A stretch of 64,000 bases of DNA from Pestalotiopsis fici W106-1 (lineage: Eukaryota > Ascomycota > Sordariomycetes > Amphisphaeriales > Sporocadaceae), in the NCBI RefSeq assembly GCF_000516985.1, contig NW_006917092.1, positions 1,256,619 through 1,320,618 of the forward strand, written 5' to 3'. Below are positions 10,524 through 21,507 of this stretch, one piece after another. Position 1 is the first letter of the stretch; each line of letters starts with the position of its first letter. Made by a program: the position numbers and the translations under genes. The notes below the pieces were generated by a model that saw only the letters and a list, made by a program, of their open reading frames with translations, did not search any database and was not told where the DNA came from.

Positions 10524-12371
10524 ATGGGGGACGAGTACCCTTCAGAGGAGAGGACGGAGCCGTTCTCCGAATCCGAAATGCTTTTGCGCCTGTCCCGGAA
10601 TGTCGAGGTCTCCAAGAGTTTCGAGAGCTTTGAAGATGACACCGTTCCGCTGGATGACTTGATCATTGACGACAACCACCACCAACAAGGAATCCGGATC
10701 TTGGTCAGACCTCTGACTCGCACTCGCTCAGTCAGTCCTGGTAGCGACAATTGCGAATGGTTGGCACTTCGCGCCGAGGTGGCCGACGCACAACGGCCAA
10801 AATCCAAGGTCCTGGCGGTGACTCAGACCTCAAAAGACATCAACTTCTCGCTAAGGATACCCGGTGAGACTGGTTTAGACGAGACCAGACCACCCATTTG
10901 GTGTGAACTCTACTACGATCCAGCGAGCGACAATCAAATACTTCTCAATAGATCAGATATTCCTATTGCCCTGGCGAGACTCTCACTATCGCTCGGATCT
11001 GACGATGGTGCCACTTATGACCAGGAAGTAATCCCAGGAACCACAATGGAACTTTCACCCGGCTCGTGGCGGATAAGCCTGTACGGGTCAGACATACTGG
11101 ACTTTCGGATTCTCGCCAAACGCCCCGCTGCGCTCTGGATACCGCAAGAGGACTCCAGCCCTCCATCATTTGTCACCAGCAATGCTCTACTCAATTCCTC
11201 CGGGAAACGTTCATTATCCCCCGATGACTCCGATGACGAGGATGCTAGCACCGGAAAACGTGTTCGGACGGAGGAGTCAATCGGTAAGGACGATGACGGC
11301 GTGATCATGTTTTATCCTCGCCCCACTGCCGAACCGCTCGTGTTTCCACTGCCTCACTCTCCCAAAGGCAAGGAGGTTTCGATTCCTAGTGGCCATGCAC
11401 TCCTCCAAGTGCAAAAGGATGAGACTGTCTCCATCCCTGGCGGCGAACTTGATCAATATTTCTTGACGAAGCGTAACCAAATTGCAACCACGGCTGCGTC
11501 CTCTGTCTTTACCGCCGAGCACTCCCAGGTTCCAGATGGCGTCATCACCGTCAAAGTCCTCAAGACTCGTGGTACCAATCCCAATGCCAGACCTCAGGAT
11601 AACCACCGAAACGTCATTCGGCAGGCTGATATCTGGCTGCGCGAGTACCGAAGCCAAGAAGATATGAAGCACAAATCCATAGTAAAGCTCTATGGAGGTG
11701 ATGCCCGATATCTGTCATTATATATGGAACACATTGATGGCAAAGATCTGGCAGCTCGAGGCGTCTGGCGCGACACGGCTAATGACGTATTCCTCGGCAC
11801 TAGGAATGATGCACTCAGGATCCTCAAGGACATTGCGGGCGCCCTAAACTATGTGCATCAGAGGCGGCGGGTGCACAACGATATCAAACCTGCCAATATT
11901 CTTTATTCACCCGACCGTGGAGCCGTGCTGTGTGACTTTGGGCTGTCGACGCGGACCAGTGACCCGGCAACCAATGGAGGCACACCATACTATGTTCCAC
12001 CCGAGTTCATAGGACAAAAGCTACGTGGCAGTGCCTCTGACGTATGGGCGCTCGGAGTTACCATGCTCTACGTGCTCAAGAAGATCACGTTTCCGGACGC
12101 CCGTGGCCGTCAAGGACATCCCAAGCAGTTGTATTGGATGATTGCAGAGATCAACAGACGGACACACCACTCTTCGACGAATAAAACGCCATCTGCTGTA
12201 TACCAAATGCAACAGTGGTTGAGCGAGGTGAACGCAGCAAAGGCCAAACTCAATCCAAGGGACAAACTACATGTCTTGGTTTCACAAATGCTCACCCCGA
12301 GTCCGAATCAGCGCATCACCATGGCAAAGGTGATGAACGAGCTTTCCAAAGACGCCACTCTAGACAACTGA
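10524..12371 (+). CDS. Fungal protein kinase with non-RD catalytic loop and long N-terminal extension
   Basis: Single exon, 615 aa, ATG after a pyrimidine-rich leader. Residues 1-~300 are a non-kinase region with an NLS-like stretch (SGKRSLSPDDSDDEDASTGK). The kinase domain follows: ATP-lysine in ITVKVLKT (~342), catalytic loop VHNDIKPANIL (~450), CDFGLS metal loop (~471), activation segment GGTPYYVPPEF and SDVWALGVTMLYVL. The loop is HND instead of HRD, so it is a non-RD kinase. The glycine-rich loop is degenerate (IATTAASSVFTAEH), although Lys, Asp, Asn and DFG are kept, so activity is possible. Substrate and pathway are unknown. Its closest family cannot be named from sequence inspection. 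Confidence 0.85.
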   Translation: MGDEYPSEERTEPFSESEMLLRLSRNVEVSKSFESFEDDTVPLDDLIIDDNHHQQGIRILVRPLTRTRSVSPGSDNCEWLALRAEVADAQRPKSKVLAVTQTSKDINFSLRIPGETGLDETRPPIWCELYYDPASDNQILLNRSDIPIALARLSLSLGSDDGATYDQEVIPGTTMELSPGSWRISLYGSDILDFRILAKRPAALWIPQEDSSPPSFVTSNALLNSSGKRSLSPDDSDDEDASTGKRVRTEESIGKDDDGVIMFYPRPTAEPLVFPLPHSPKGKEVSIPSGHALLQVQKDETVSIPGGELDQYFLTKRNQIATTAASSVFTAEHSQVPDGVITVKVLKTRGTNPNARPQDNHRNVIRQADIWLREYRSQEDMKHKSIVKLYGGDARYLSLYMEHIDGKDLAARGVWRDTANDVFLGTRNDALRILKDIAGALNYVHQRRRVHNDIKPANILYSPDRGAVLCDFGLSTRTSDPATNGGTPYYVPPEFIGQKLRGSASDVWALGVTMLYVLKKITFPDARGRQGHPKQLYWMIAEINRRTHHSSTNKTPSAVYQMQQWLSEVNAAKAKLNPRDKLHVLVSQMLTPSPNQRITMAKVMNELSKDATLDN

Positions 12372-13009
12372 GAGAATCCCTCACATTTTAAACCCTCTGA
12401 TCTCATCATTGATTCAAACGATTGAACCGAGAGCGGCGCAGCGAGCATATTACCTATCGATCTTCTACCTATGTACACATCTGTTCTTTCCTGTGTATAC
12501 ATTCGTCTTTCCCCGTTGATTTGTCTACGCAGCAGCCACTTGTGGACAACCCTACACATTGGTTATATCAGGCCCATACTACCGGAGCGGATGGGTGTAT
12601 TTCTTTTCCGCATATCGAGTGATTGACCATTGGAAAAATCATTATGTTGGCGCATGATCAAGAGCATTAATTACGACCTTGGGCTCTTGTTGAATTTCTC
12701 GATTTGCATTTAGACAGCAGGAAGCATTCCGCGACGATAACGTTTGATCTGTTTTTGGATGACGACCATGATATAGGAGGATTCAATGTGCGTCATCTCG
12801 AGCTTTGCATTGCATTTCCTTTAGTCTTTTCTTTACGAGCATGGCTGACCGCGTTGTCGCTACGTTAGATAAATGCGCATGATACCCCCATCTTTTTATA
12901 TGAATATTTTTGTCATTATACATCATTGGTTTCTGTGAGCTCGTCGTCTTGGTCATATTGTAGAAGAGACTTAAAAGTCTTGAGCAATGATTGAGAGAAG
13001 TGTAGACTT
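12372..13009. other. Intergenic between convergent genes
   Basis: 3' flanks of the kinase and of the X325 gene. AT-rich and T-rich runs consistent with two facing terminators/poly(A) regions; no gene seen. Confidence 0.55.
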
Positions 13010-13751
13010 TTAAATACCCATGCCCGTAGCAAACAACATCGCCACTCCTAGGAATACAGCCAGAGCAGCATTATTGGCAGATACAGTCTGGGCGCCACTC
13101 GTCGTGTTAGATGCCGATCCAGAACCCGTCGAATTGGCATCAGTAGACTGATTTGCCGAGACGACGACCGAAGATTGCGTGGTATTGACACAAACGCCAT
13201 CAGCAGGGCCCGGGGCGTCGGTAACGAGAATAACATCGGCGCAGTTGTACAAGGCACTGCCGGAACGGCCCGAGGTCACGACCTGGATACTGGCATTGGT
13301 GCCATTGGCGATGCTGCTGCCGCTGCCGCCCTTGGGAAGCTCGAGCCGCGGCAGGCAAAAGGTGCCGTTGCCCGTCACGTTGAGAAACTCGGGCGTCAGC
13401 GAAATGTTGAAATTGGTCACATTGTTGCCCAGTCCGAGATTGACAAAGACGTAGGTCCAGGCGTGGTGCAGCTCGAGGGACACGGCGCCGCCGGTGAGGG
13501 GCCACTGCGTGCGATTTCCTGTTCCGTCGGGAACGTTGGCGCCTTTGGGGAGGAAAGTGCGTTAGTGACTGTTGTTTTGGGGATTGAAAATGATGGAATC
13601 GCTGTGGGTTCAACTCACAAGGGTAGTCGTATTGGGAGTAAGGGCCGTCCTCGACAGTTAGTGTGTCGGCACGCCACTCGGGATATTCGATGCCAAAGTG
13701 AGCGGTGATGAGCTGAGCGGCAGCGAGAAGGAGGTAGACGGAAAACTGCAT
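13010..13751 (-). CDS. X325/BIM1-like copper-binding protein, GPI-anchored
   Basis: About 221 aa in two exons: 13751-13619 and 13542-13010 (intron 13543-13618, 76 nt). Signal peptide MQFSVYLLLAAAQLITA is followed at once by HFGIEYPEWR, so cleavage would expose an N-terminal His, the first ligand of the copper-binding site in X325/BIM1 proteins. The family pattern follows: YPC...WPLTGGAVSLELHHAW, FVNLGLG, GTFCLPRLELP, IQVV and ALYNCADVILV. Several N-glycosylation sites lie near the Ser/Thr-rich tail, and the hydrophobic end (NAALAVFLGVAMLFATGMGI) is a GPI-addition signal. Known family role: extracellular copper handling, related in fold to LPMOs but without shown polysaccharide oxidation. Likely at the cell wall or plasma membrane. 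Confidence 0.88.
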
Positions 13752-14945
13752 CTTTGCGTTTGCTCAATGTCTTGTTGTCTGGTTCTTGACAATTGAAATG
13801 AGGCAAGTGTCATTTGAGTAGTCGCAAACAAGACCAATTTGTGGTAGAAGCTCATGCGGGCATTGGAGATTTATAGACAGTCAAGACCCAGGCAAAGAGA
13901 GAGCTGAACACCCCAAGGTTGATTCTTGTGCTTCAAAGATTGCCTGTTGTTTGCATTGCGCCATGTCTAGAGCTGCAGTATAAGCCGGCCGTCCTGGCTC
14001 TGCGGTACTAGAAGCACAACGTTATAATCAAGCTTACTTGACGCCAATCAGAGTGCGGCAAGAGCAGCCAGAGGCGGGACAGTGGCGTGTGGGCGTTGTA
14101 GTATGTAGTGGAATATTTGCTCAAACGCTCTCATACGCGTAGGGAGCTTGAGGTAGTACATTGAGTTGTCTAAAGATGTCATTGTCCGTGAGTTATCAAT
14201 TGGTTTTCTTTTCTGATGATCGAAGAAGCTGGTAGTCCGATTGCTAATTCTTGGACGTGACAGCACTTGTAAATACTGTATGGATCTAACCGTAGGTATA
14301 TATAAAGAATGTATACGGACAATCACTTTCAATGACACACTTCAATTTACCCCTCGGGAGAATAGACCATCTCAAAAAAGGTGTCGCGACTTTTTAAACT
14401 ATAAGTATAGTAGGTCTTGGTCATTCATCAATCACGGGATGCTGGAACTCGTCGTTCCTCAAGCAGTATATCCGAGGTGTTGTGGAGGCGAGAGCTTGAG
14501 CAACACTAGGCTTTCAAGGACTTGGCGGCGGTCGCTCGAGAGGATGGACGTACTGCGGCCTTGTACAGAATGCGCAACATTGGGAATTTGACTGACCCAA
14601 TTCTGATACTGATTGAGGTTCTGCATTTTATAGTCGAGGAAAATATAACGAATGACAGCAAAGTATGGAACGATATTGTGGACGCGAGCCTTACCATGGT
14701 GTCCGTATTCCGTCTGCGGTGACGAAAGCCGGCGCCAGGTCTGGACAGCGCAGAACGCAAACTGCCCCTCACTTTCCGGGGGCCGGGCCAGCCTCTTTTG
14801 GACTCTCTGGTAACGCCTTGTTACGGAATACCATGAGATATAATTGATTCGACTCCTTCTCAAAGACTGCAAATAGCCAAAACATCTCAGCACAAAATTG
14901 TACTCATCAGGTCATCTGTAGATTTATCGCAAGGCTTACTTCAAA
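13752..14945. other. 1.2 kb divergent promoter region
   Basis: Between the X325 gene (-) and the aldolase gene (+). Frames around 14459-14893 overlap on both strands but none has family character or splice context. No gene or RNA called. Confidence 0.5.
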
Positions 14946-15793
14946 ATGGCGGACGAGGCTGGGGACCTTCAGACCATCCGCCGGAAGCTGATTTCTGGCT
15001 CCCATATACTGCACTATCACAACGTCCTGGACGCGTACGGGCACCTATCATGTCGGCACCCATCCAACCCTGATGTCTTCATCATGTCGCGAGAGGCCGC
15101 ACCAGGCACCATTTCGTCGCCGGAGGATCTCGTGGAATATCATGTGTCCAACGCGGAACCCGTCAATCCTAGTGCAGCCAAGGGCTTCGTGGAGAGGCAT
15201 ATCCACAGCGAGATTTACAAGCAGTATCCCACCACCAAGGCTGTACTTCACAGTCACGCCGATTCTGTGATTCCATACACTATTAATGGCGTGCCCATGT
15301 AAGCAGGCCAATTTCCAAAAGTTTATCGTGAACATTTCCTTGGCTGACTATACCTAGGCGACCCTGCTACCACATGGCAGGCTTCTTAGGTCATTGGGTA
15401 AACGTGTTCGATATTGCCTCGGCGTACCAGCCCGGCGACAAGCGGGACATGCTAGTACGGAGCGAGCACCTAGGCGCGGCACTGGCGCAGTGTTTCGCCT
15501 TTGAGCAGTCAGTGGTGCTGATGCGGGGCCACGGGTTCACGGCCGTGGCCGACAGCATCGAGGAGTGCGTACTGCGAGGCGTCTACACGCTGCGCAACGC
15601 GGCCATCCAGACGGCGTCGCTCACCACGCTCGCCGCCTACGGGAGCCGAGACGGGCCCCTGCAGCCCATCAAGTATCTCAGCCCCGAGGAGGCCCAGGCT
15701 GCGCGGGAGATGACGGCGTGGTCGGCGCAGCGGCCCTGGAAGTTGTGGGTCAAGGAGGTGGAGGCCTGTAGTTTGTATCAGAATATCGCTTGA
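14946..15793 (+). CDS. Class II aldolase/adducin-domain protein
   Basis: About 262 aa, two exons: 14946-15298 and 15358-15793 (intron 15299-15357, gtaagc...cctag). The fold is covered end to end: DAYGHLSCRHPSNPDVFIMSR (phosphate/substrate loop), ERHIHSEIYKQYPTTKAVLHSHAD with the HxH zinc-type pair, then the late metal-site block LMRGHGFTAVADSIEECV. These proteins are Zn-dependent aldolases or epimerases of sugar (phosphate) metabolism; some fungal members act on ketoses or uncharacterised substrates. The downstream F-box gene is convergent. Specific substrate unknown. Confidence 0.88.
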
Positions 15794-16219
15794 GAAGAAC
15801 AATATTGAGAGGTTCATTCGACTTGTCGTATTGAAGTAACTGCACAAGTAGTACATTACCTTCAAAGCAGACTACTTACTTGTAAGCTTTGAAGTACATA
15901 GTCATCATACTTTGAGCACGGTTGGTGATAGGAAGGAGTCGCTTGCCCGTCCAAATCATCATGCTTGCCAATGAGTGTCTTTAGAGATATTAAGAGATCT
16001 CCATTTCCGGCTTCATCATCCATATTCACCGTCTCCTCGCCCCTGTAGCAAAGGAAACGGGGAGAGGGACAGGAAAGAAACAAGGGAGAAAGAAAAAGAA
16101 AAAGTGAGAGGGGCTATTTTAGACTCTTACAGAATATGCAAGCAAAATAATCAAGCCGCCTGGTTCATAGATTGGACAAGAAGCATAATTATTATTGAAA
16201 CGCTGCATGGTAATTAACA
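15794..16219. other. Intergenic between convergent genes
   Basis: Aldolase and F-box 3' flanks. Contains a purine-rich tract (gggagaaagaaaaagaaaaa region, about 16080-16105). No gene seen. Confidence 0.5.
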
Positions 16220-17485
16220 TTAGACAATACAGTGAAGAGGCTTGAAAGGCATATTTTTCATGAGCCTAGCAGACTCAAACTTGTTGATTTTGTCGACTCG
16301 CTTTTCCCTCACAGCAATCGTGTACTCTTCAATAGTCTCTCTGATTTTACGACCAGCAGCCTCAGCACCTTCCCAACTGAGAGCTGCGTAATGCTGCACA
16401 ACTTTAGGCAGATGGCCATAAGGAACCGATAAACATTTGGCCCCAACGATGCCCATTCGTTCCGCTCCAGTCTTGCGAATGACGTAGAGGTAGAGATATT
16501 CCCATGCTGTCCTGTTGCCATCGATGCTAATGCTGTACATGCGAATGCACTCAAGAGTATCCGTGTGCAGATCTAGGAACTTTGAAAAGTCGACCCCGTC
16601 TTGAATACAATGCTCCAGGCGGAGTTGTTTCAACTGGGACATTCTAGTACCGTCCTTACTGGCCAATGCAATTGGGTAATCGATAGCTCCGACCATGACC
16701 AAATTCTCGAGGTTCATGTACGATGTGAAAGGCAGCTGGTAATGCTTGTTGAGACAAATACAGAGCTCCAACGTGCGTATACTCCGCAAGAGATTTGGGT
16801 TCTGTGGGAGAACCCTCCTGGGTTTGCCGTCACAGAGAAGGCACATCGTGTCTAGGGAGTGAGGCAAGCAACCAGCAATTCTGAACAGGGAATTCATAAC
16901 CAAGCTGTGGCCCTGCTTCAGGAGAGTGAAGTGGGGGCGTGTCAGTTTATTGACGCGCATGACGACACGTCGCGTCTTTCGTCTTTGCCAAGGATTATCA
17001 GCATCCACCTCCAATGTTTCGTCGTCGATCTCCAGTTTCTTGAGCTTTGGAAAACTGGAGAGGACAACTCTGAGGGTGTTGTCAAGATTTAAGCCCCAGA
17101 TATCCCTCATTCTGTCGTTGTACCGCTCTTCTTTCCTGTATCTTTTTCCGACTTCCTTCTCTGTGGTCCTCAAGGACTCGTCAAAGTAATAACCCATGGC
17201 GTCAAAATATTCCTTCTTGTAGGACTCCCAACTCAAAGGTCTTCGAAGGACTAAGTAGTTTGTGGAAATGACAAGATGACGGACAGTTTCAGCAAGGTCT
17301 TTGGTATTGGCGATTTTGGAAATTTTGTCCATGTGGCCCGGCGAGATGTGAATGCAGAGTTTTTGATGGCTATACTGCATTCCGACGGCGTTGAACATCC
17401 GTGACACAACTCTCAATTTTGCAGCGTCGCGCTGGGAAAGGTGGGAGAAAATCATGAGCATGAGCTCTGTCGGAAGTTTGTCCAT
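16220..17485 (-). CDS. F-box protein
   Basis: Intronless, 421 aa. The N-terminus is a clear F-box: MDKLPTELMLMIFSHLSQRD followed by AAKLRVVSRMFNAVG, the Skp1-binding helices of an SCF ubiquitin-ligase receptor. The rest is a long leucine-patterned region (RTLELCICLNK, LENLVMVGAI, LKQLRLEHCI, LECIRMYSI) suggestive of degenerate leucine-rich repeats that would hold the target. Typical of the large fungal family of F-box/LRR-like proteins of unknown substrate. Start is the first ATG directly before the F-box. Confidence 0.85.
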   Translation of the reverse strand: MDKLPTELMLMIFSHLSQRDAAKLRVVSRMFNAVGMQYSHQKLCIHISPGHMDKISKIANTKDLAETVRHLVISTNYLVLRRPLSWESYKKEYFDAMGYYFDESLRTTEKEVGKRYRKEERYNDRMRDIWGLNLDNTLRVVLSSFPKLKKLEIDDETLEVDADNPWQRRKTRRVVMRVNKLTRPHFTLLKQGHSLVMNSLFRIAGCLPHSLDTMCLLCDGKPRRVLPQNPNLLRSIRTLELCICLNKHYQLPFTSYMNLENLVMVGAIDYPIALASKDGTRMSQLKQLRLEHCIQDGVDFSKFLDLHTDTLECIRMYSISIDGNRTAWEYLYLYVIRKTGAERMGIVGAKCLSVPYGHLPKVVQHYAALSWEGAEAAGRKIRETIEEYTIAVREKRVDKINKFESARLMKNMPFKPLHCIV

Positions 17486-18134
17486 GATGACTATGTACTG
17501 GGTTGCTTAGCGATGCTTATTTGTTGGTGTGTAACATGCGGTGACTGAAACGCTTCGAAGACCTGGTCCCGTCCGACCCGTTAGAAAGGGGGTCACGGAA
17601 TGAAGTCATTGTCCACCGCATTACTCACCAAGGTCTAGTGTAGCAATGTTGAGATGAAAACATATGTTATAACACTAAGAAAAGAGCCCGGCTTTGGCGG
17701 CGCGACGTTTTCCGATCAGAGTATACTGTGAAACTGCTGGTGAACAAAATCAAATCTCTATTTGGATGGCGCAAGTGCACAAAAACAATCCGCGTGTACA
17801 CTTTTCGGCGCGCCGGGTATGAAGGAAACTAATCTCAAGGCTGGGCAAGTTTGTTTGCAAAAGAAATATGGACAGGAGCTCCTTGGGTACCAGCGATCTC
17901 TGGTGACTGAGCAGGAGCGATGACAGATGAAGATGTCAAATCGTGGCGGACAGAACGAGTGAAGGTACACAATGTATGTTTTGCCATCAAATCTTCAAGT
18001 CTTCTCAAAGACCGAGGGAACAAGAAGACTATCTACGCGAACACATATGCACGTAGCAACGTTCAAAAATAGGAAAATTGTGTGACATTTGAGAACTACA
18101 CCCAATGTTCACAATAGGTATTGAAGGCTACCGT
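17486..18134. other. Intergenic
   Basis: F-box promoter region and deacetylase 3' flank. Only short frames; nothing recognised. Confidence 0.5.
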
Positions 18135-19296
18135 CTAAGCCAAAAACCCTTGCCGATACGGGTAGTTCTTTTTAAAGGCTTCTGCAATTTCAGACCTGGT
18201 TGCGACCCATACGCCTTCCTTCTGGCTGATGTACTCTGCAAACTGCTTCAACGCAGCAAAGCGCCCGGGCCTGCCAATAATCCGGCAGTGAAGGCCAATG
18301 GTCATCATCTTGGGCATGCCTTCCTGCCCCTCCTCGTACAGCACGTCAAATGCATTCTTTAGATGAACAAAGAAGCCCTGGGGGTCGCGGAAACCAGAGC
18401 CTGCCGTGTGAAATTTAAAGTCGTTGCAGTCGTACGAGTACGGCACCATTAAGCAGCCCTTGGGGTTCGCCGATTCCTTTTCATGGTTGAGGTCGATCCA
18501 GTAAGGGACGTCGTCGGCGTACGTGTCGCTCATCCACTCTAGCGTCTCGCCCATTTCCTAAGCATCCGTTAGCACGAACGCACTCGGCACCACCGGACAG
18601 GATCAGCACTTACCTCGTATACCTGAGGTACAAGGGTGCGCGAGTGAGGGCTGTTGCGGCCATAGTACCAGCCCCTTGGTGCATACCCGCTAAGACTCTT
18701 CAACGAAGTAACAGCCTTTCGGATGTATTCTTTTTCCTTGTCGACAGACATGTCGTGATACTCAATCCATCGGTAGGCACTGGCACAACAATCAGTTCTC
18801 CATCAATTGGCCGATGATGCTACGAAGCACGCAATACTTACTGAGACGCAATATCATGACCTTCCTCCACACACCTTGTGACGACTTCTGGTTGTTCCTC
18901 AACCGCCTGCGCGACGGCATACAGAGTGAACTTCATCTTCAAAGCATTGAACATCCTGAAGAGTCTCCAGAAGCCAACGCGGCTTCCATACTCATACTCG
19001 GACTCGACATTGTAGTTGCGCTCGTTTACTCTGGGAGGTCCTCCAGGGTTCTCACGCAGATTGGGCTCCGATATGCCATCGCCACGCAGCACGCTACGCT
19101 CGCCTCCCTACAGACTTTTATTAGTCTAGTATGCTCGTCCCCTGGAGTGCAGAGCCAGTACCTCTTCATAGTTGATCACAAACGACACGGCAATCTTCGC
19201 ATTGTTGGGCCATTTTGGGTCCAGCCCCTTTTCGCCATAGCCCTTGAAGTCGCGATCGTACCCATAGAGGGGATGCGCGTGGTAAACTTCAGGCAT
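18135..19296 (-). CDS. PuuE/allantoinase-like polysaccharide-deacetylase-fold hydrolase
   Basis: Four exons: 19296-19162, 19107-18842, 18779-18614 and 18557-18135; all introns gt-ag (54, 62 and 56 nt). About 329 aa from the ATG at MPEVYHAHPLYGYDRDF. NodB-fold blocks: AKIAVSFVINYEEGGERSVL, ESEYEYGSRVGFWRLFRMF, FTLYAVAQAVEEQPEVV, EEGHDIAS joined to HAYRWIEYHD (metal/substrate His), GYAPRGWYYGRNSP and SDTYADDVPYWIDL. This subgroup is the cyclic-amidase-like branch (PuuE allantoinase), distinct from chitin deacetylases; no secretion signal is seen, so it is probably intracellular. The frame stays open upstream to 19356, but with only a GTG; a possible acceptor (ttttcag) at about 19330 leaves room for an unseen 5' exon. 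Confidence 0.82.
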
Positions 19297-21507
19297 AATG
19301 CCGCGGTATTGACGAGGAAGGCAATGGGGCTGAAAATTTGTTCGACCTTTGGTCACGGAAGAAGAGAAAAGGGCTGCAAAGTGATGCGATGGGAATGAAT
19401 GTAGTAGATTATCGATTCTTCAATGTCGACGACAAGAAAGTCATCGGCCCCTCCTACAGAATGCCTTATGTTCATCAGCCCATTTTGACCGTATCTAACC
19501 GTCCATGTCAATTGGCGACAATAGTCTAATTGGACTGCGACGGTGAGCGAACACCTTGGGCGTAGCAACCCCCGTCTGTCGGACCTTACGCTTCTGTCTC
19601 TACTATGCGGATGAATGTTCCGTGGCGGGCTGCATTACGGCAACGAGAGCTCATTCGATGGACCTCCGCATTTCAAGCCCCGATAGTGGTGCGGTGCCGG
19701 CAATGGTAGATCGTCGCGTGTCGGTGCAGGCCGAAGTACACTATGCACAATTGGCGGAGGTTGCGCTCCAGGCGGCGGGTGTCCGACGGCGTCTCCGATT
19801 TTCCTTCGGTGTCTGCCGATGAGAGGGGGAAAGCTATGGTTCCATGATTGCTCTGATTCGCTGTTTCTGGTGATTTGCATCCTATAGTCATGCTCCGGTC
19901 TACACGAATTCCTTTTCCGGGGACGGTATTCGCCATGATTCCTGTAACCAAGTATCAATCAAGTTGTGTATTTGAATCAGGTTATGAGCAAGTAGGAACT
20001 TAGGATCACACTCCATGTGGGAAAGGCGTAGCTCAATATAGATACACAATTTATGCATGCCGATAGTCGACGCGCTTTTCAATCGTATGATGAATGCAGA
20101 TGAAACACTTCTCCCATCTTACTCATTTTCTCCAAGGATTTAATTGTGCTTGTGTTCTTAGCGTTTGCGAGTCTTTTCATAAGTTTTTGTCGATACTCAT
20201 TATTGGCCTGGCTTTGTTTCCCGCATCAATACTCACGTTCTCGGCTTGGAATCAGGGCAGAAAACTTAACAGTGTCGACCTTTTCGTGTTCCTCTCTGTC
20301 TCTGCATTTGGTCTGACCAGGCGCGTGTTGCCATGACTCAGGGACAACATAGTCCCAAGACCAGGGTTGACAGCGATTGCAGGTCGGAAAGGGAAAGAAA
20401 AAACTCAAGAAAGAAGAATGAGCTTGGCCACCGCGAGCATTGAGCGATTCGCTGATGTCACCCTCCAAGATTTGGTGGCTGGGGTCGCCCCAAATCGCTC
20501 ACTTGTATTCCGGGGTATTTTGCCAGGGATGTGAGTATAAACTTCCGTCGGTCCCGCATTACCGTCCGACCATTTGCGCAATTCCCATTGGTACCCGTGT
20601 TTTGTATAAAGAAGCTTTCCCGTGTGACTACCGTATGAGCATGATGTTTGCTGTGAGTTGACGTTCTTACAACTTCATTGTCTCCTTGCCCGTATTACGT
20701 GTACATTCAAATAAGTATAGATGGACGCAACAGCTTTGTCGGCCTTTTTGTTATTTCTTTGCCTTAATACACCTCGCCAATGTTCAACTGGCGTTGTTCA
20801 AGATTAGGAACATCAAAATGAGGGCTCGCTGTTGTGACGTTTCTGCCACTGCTTGGCCCATGTTATACTGCTCCAAAAATGAATGCCTCGCATACATCGT
20901 GGCTCCCGAAAGACCGCTTAATAATACAAAATGTATCCGCACTGCAAGCTAGAAATGCCGGCGCTATGGGCTAATACCCGCTATGGAGCCTTTGACCCCA
21001 GGTGATCGGCAGTATGCACTTTGAAGTTTGGCCAATGCTCATGCTTGCACTGCTTTTTACTGAGTCCAATGAGTCGTACTTCGTACACTGCTTGAAATCC
21101 GCCTGTCTGTGGGAAACGAGTTGAAAACTTTCAATTTGCACGTCCAATGGGTACACTTCCTGTAAGTCCGCGAGCGAATCACGGTCTTACTGCTCCAGCT
21201 CCACTCAAGATGTTGTTCTTGAAGAGCAGTCAACTTCCCGAACCACCGAGCTTTTGCGTGACGCTTCACACAGGGCCGCAATACGAACACAGAGCTACGA
21301 TATACCATGCACTGATTTGCCCTACACCGTGTGTGATCGCTTTGTCGAGTCCAGCATGCTCTTTGATTGCTCAGAGAACGGAGGACGGAGAACTTGATTG
21401 AACTATACGCCGACGTTCCGCGGAACCATTTAATATATAAACCTGCAAACCCACAATCGTTTTGCATTTTCGTGACAAGATTCTATACACAAATTCCCCA
21501 CGCAGAT
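19297..21507. other. 2.2 kb divergent intergenic region
   Basis: Between the deacetylase (-) and P450 (+). Holds a TATA-like motif (taatatataaa, about 21430) shortly upstream of the P450 start. A minus-strand frame at 19673-19951 begins with ATG but shows no recognisable domain and ends quickly, so it is not called. No RNA gene or transposon seen. Confidence 0.5.

Noticed and set aside
13175..13708. 177-codon plus-strand ORF
   Set aside because: Shadow of the X325 gene; it runs across that gene's intron and shows no domain.
14459..14893. 145-codon minus-strand ORF overlapping ORFs on the other strand
   Set aside because: Composition without protein-family character; no splice or start context.
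19673..19951. Minus-strand ORF starting MANTVPGKGIRV
   Set aside because: No domain, ends quickly, and no splice path to the deacetylase was found.
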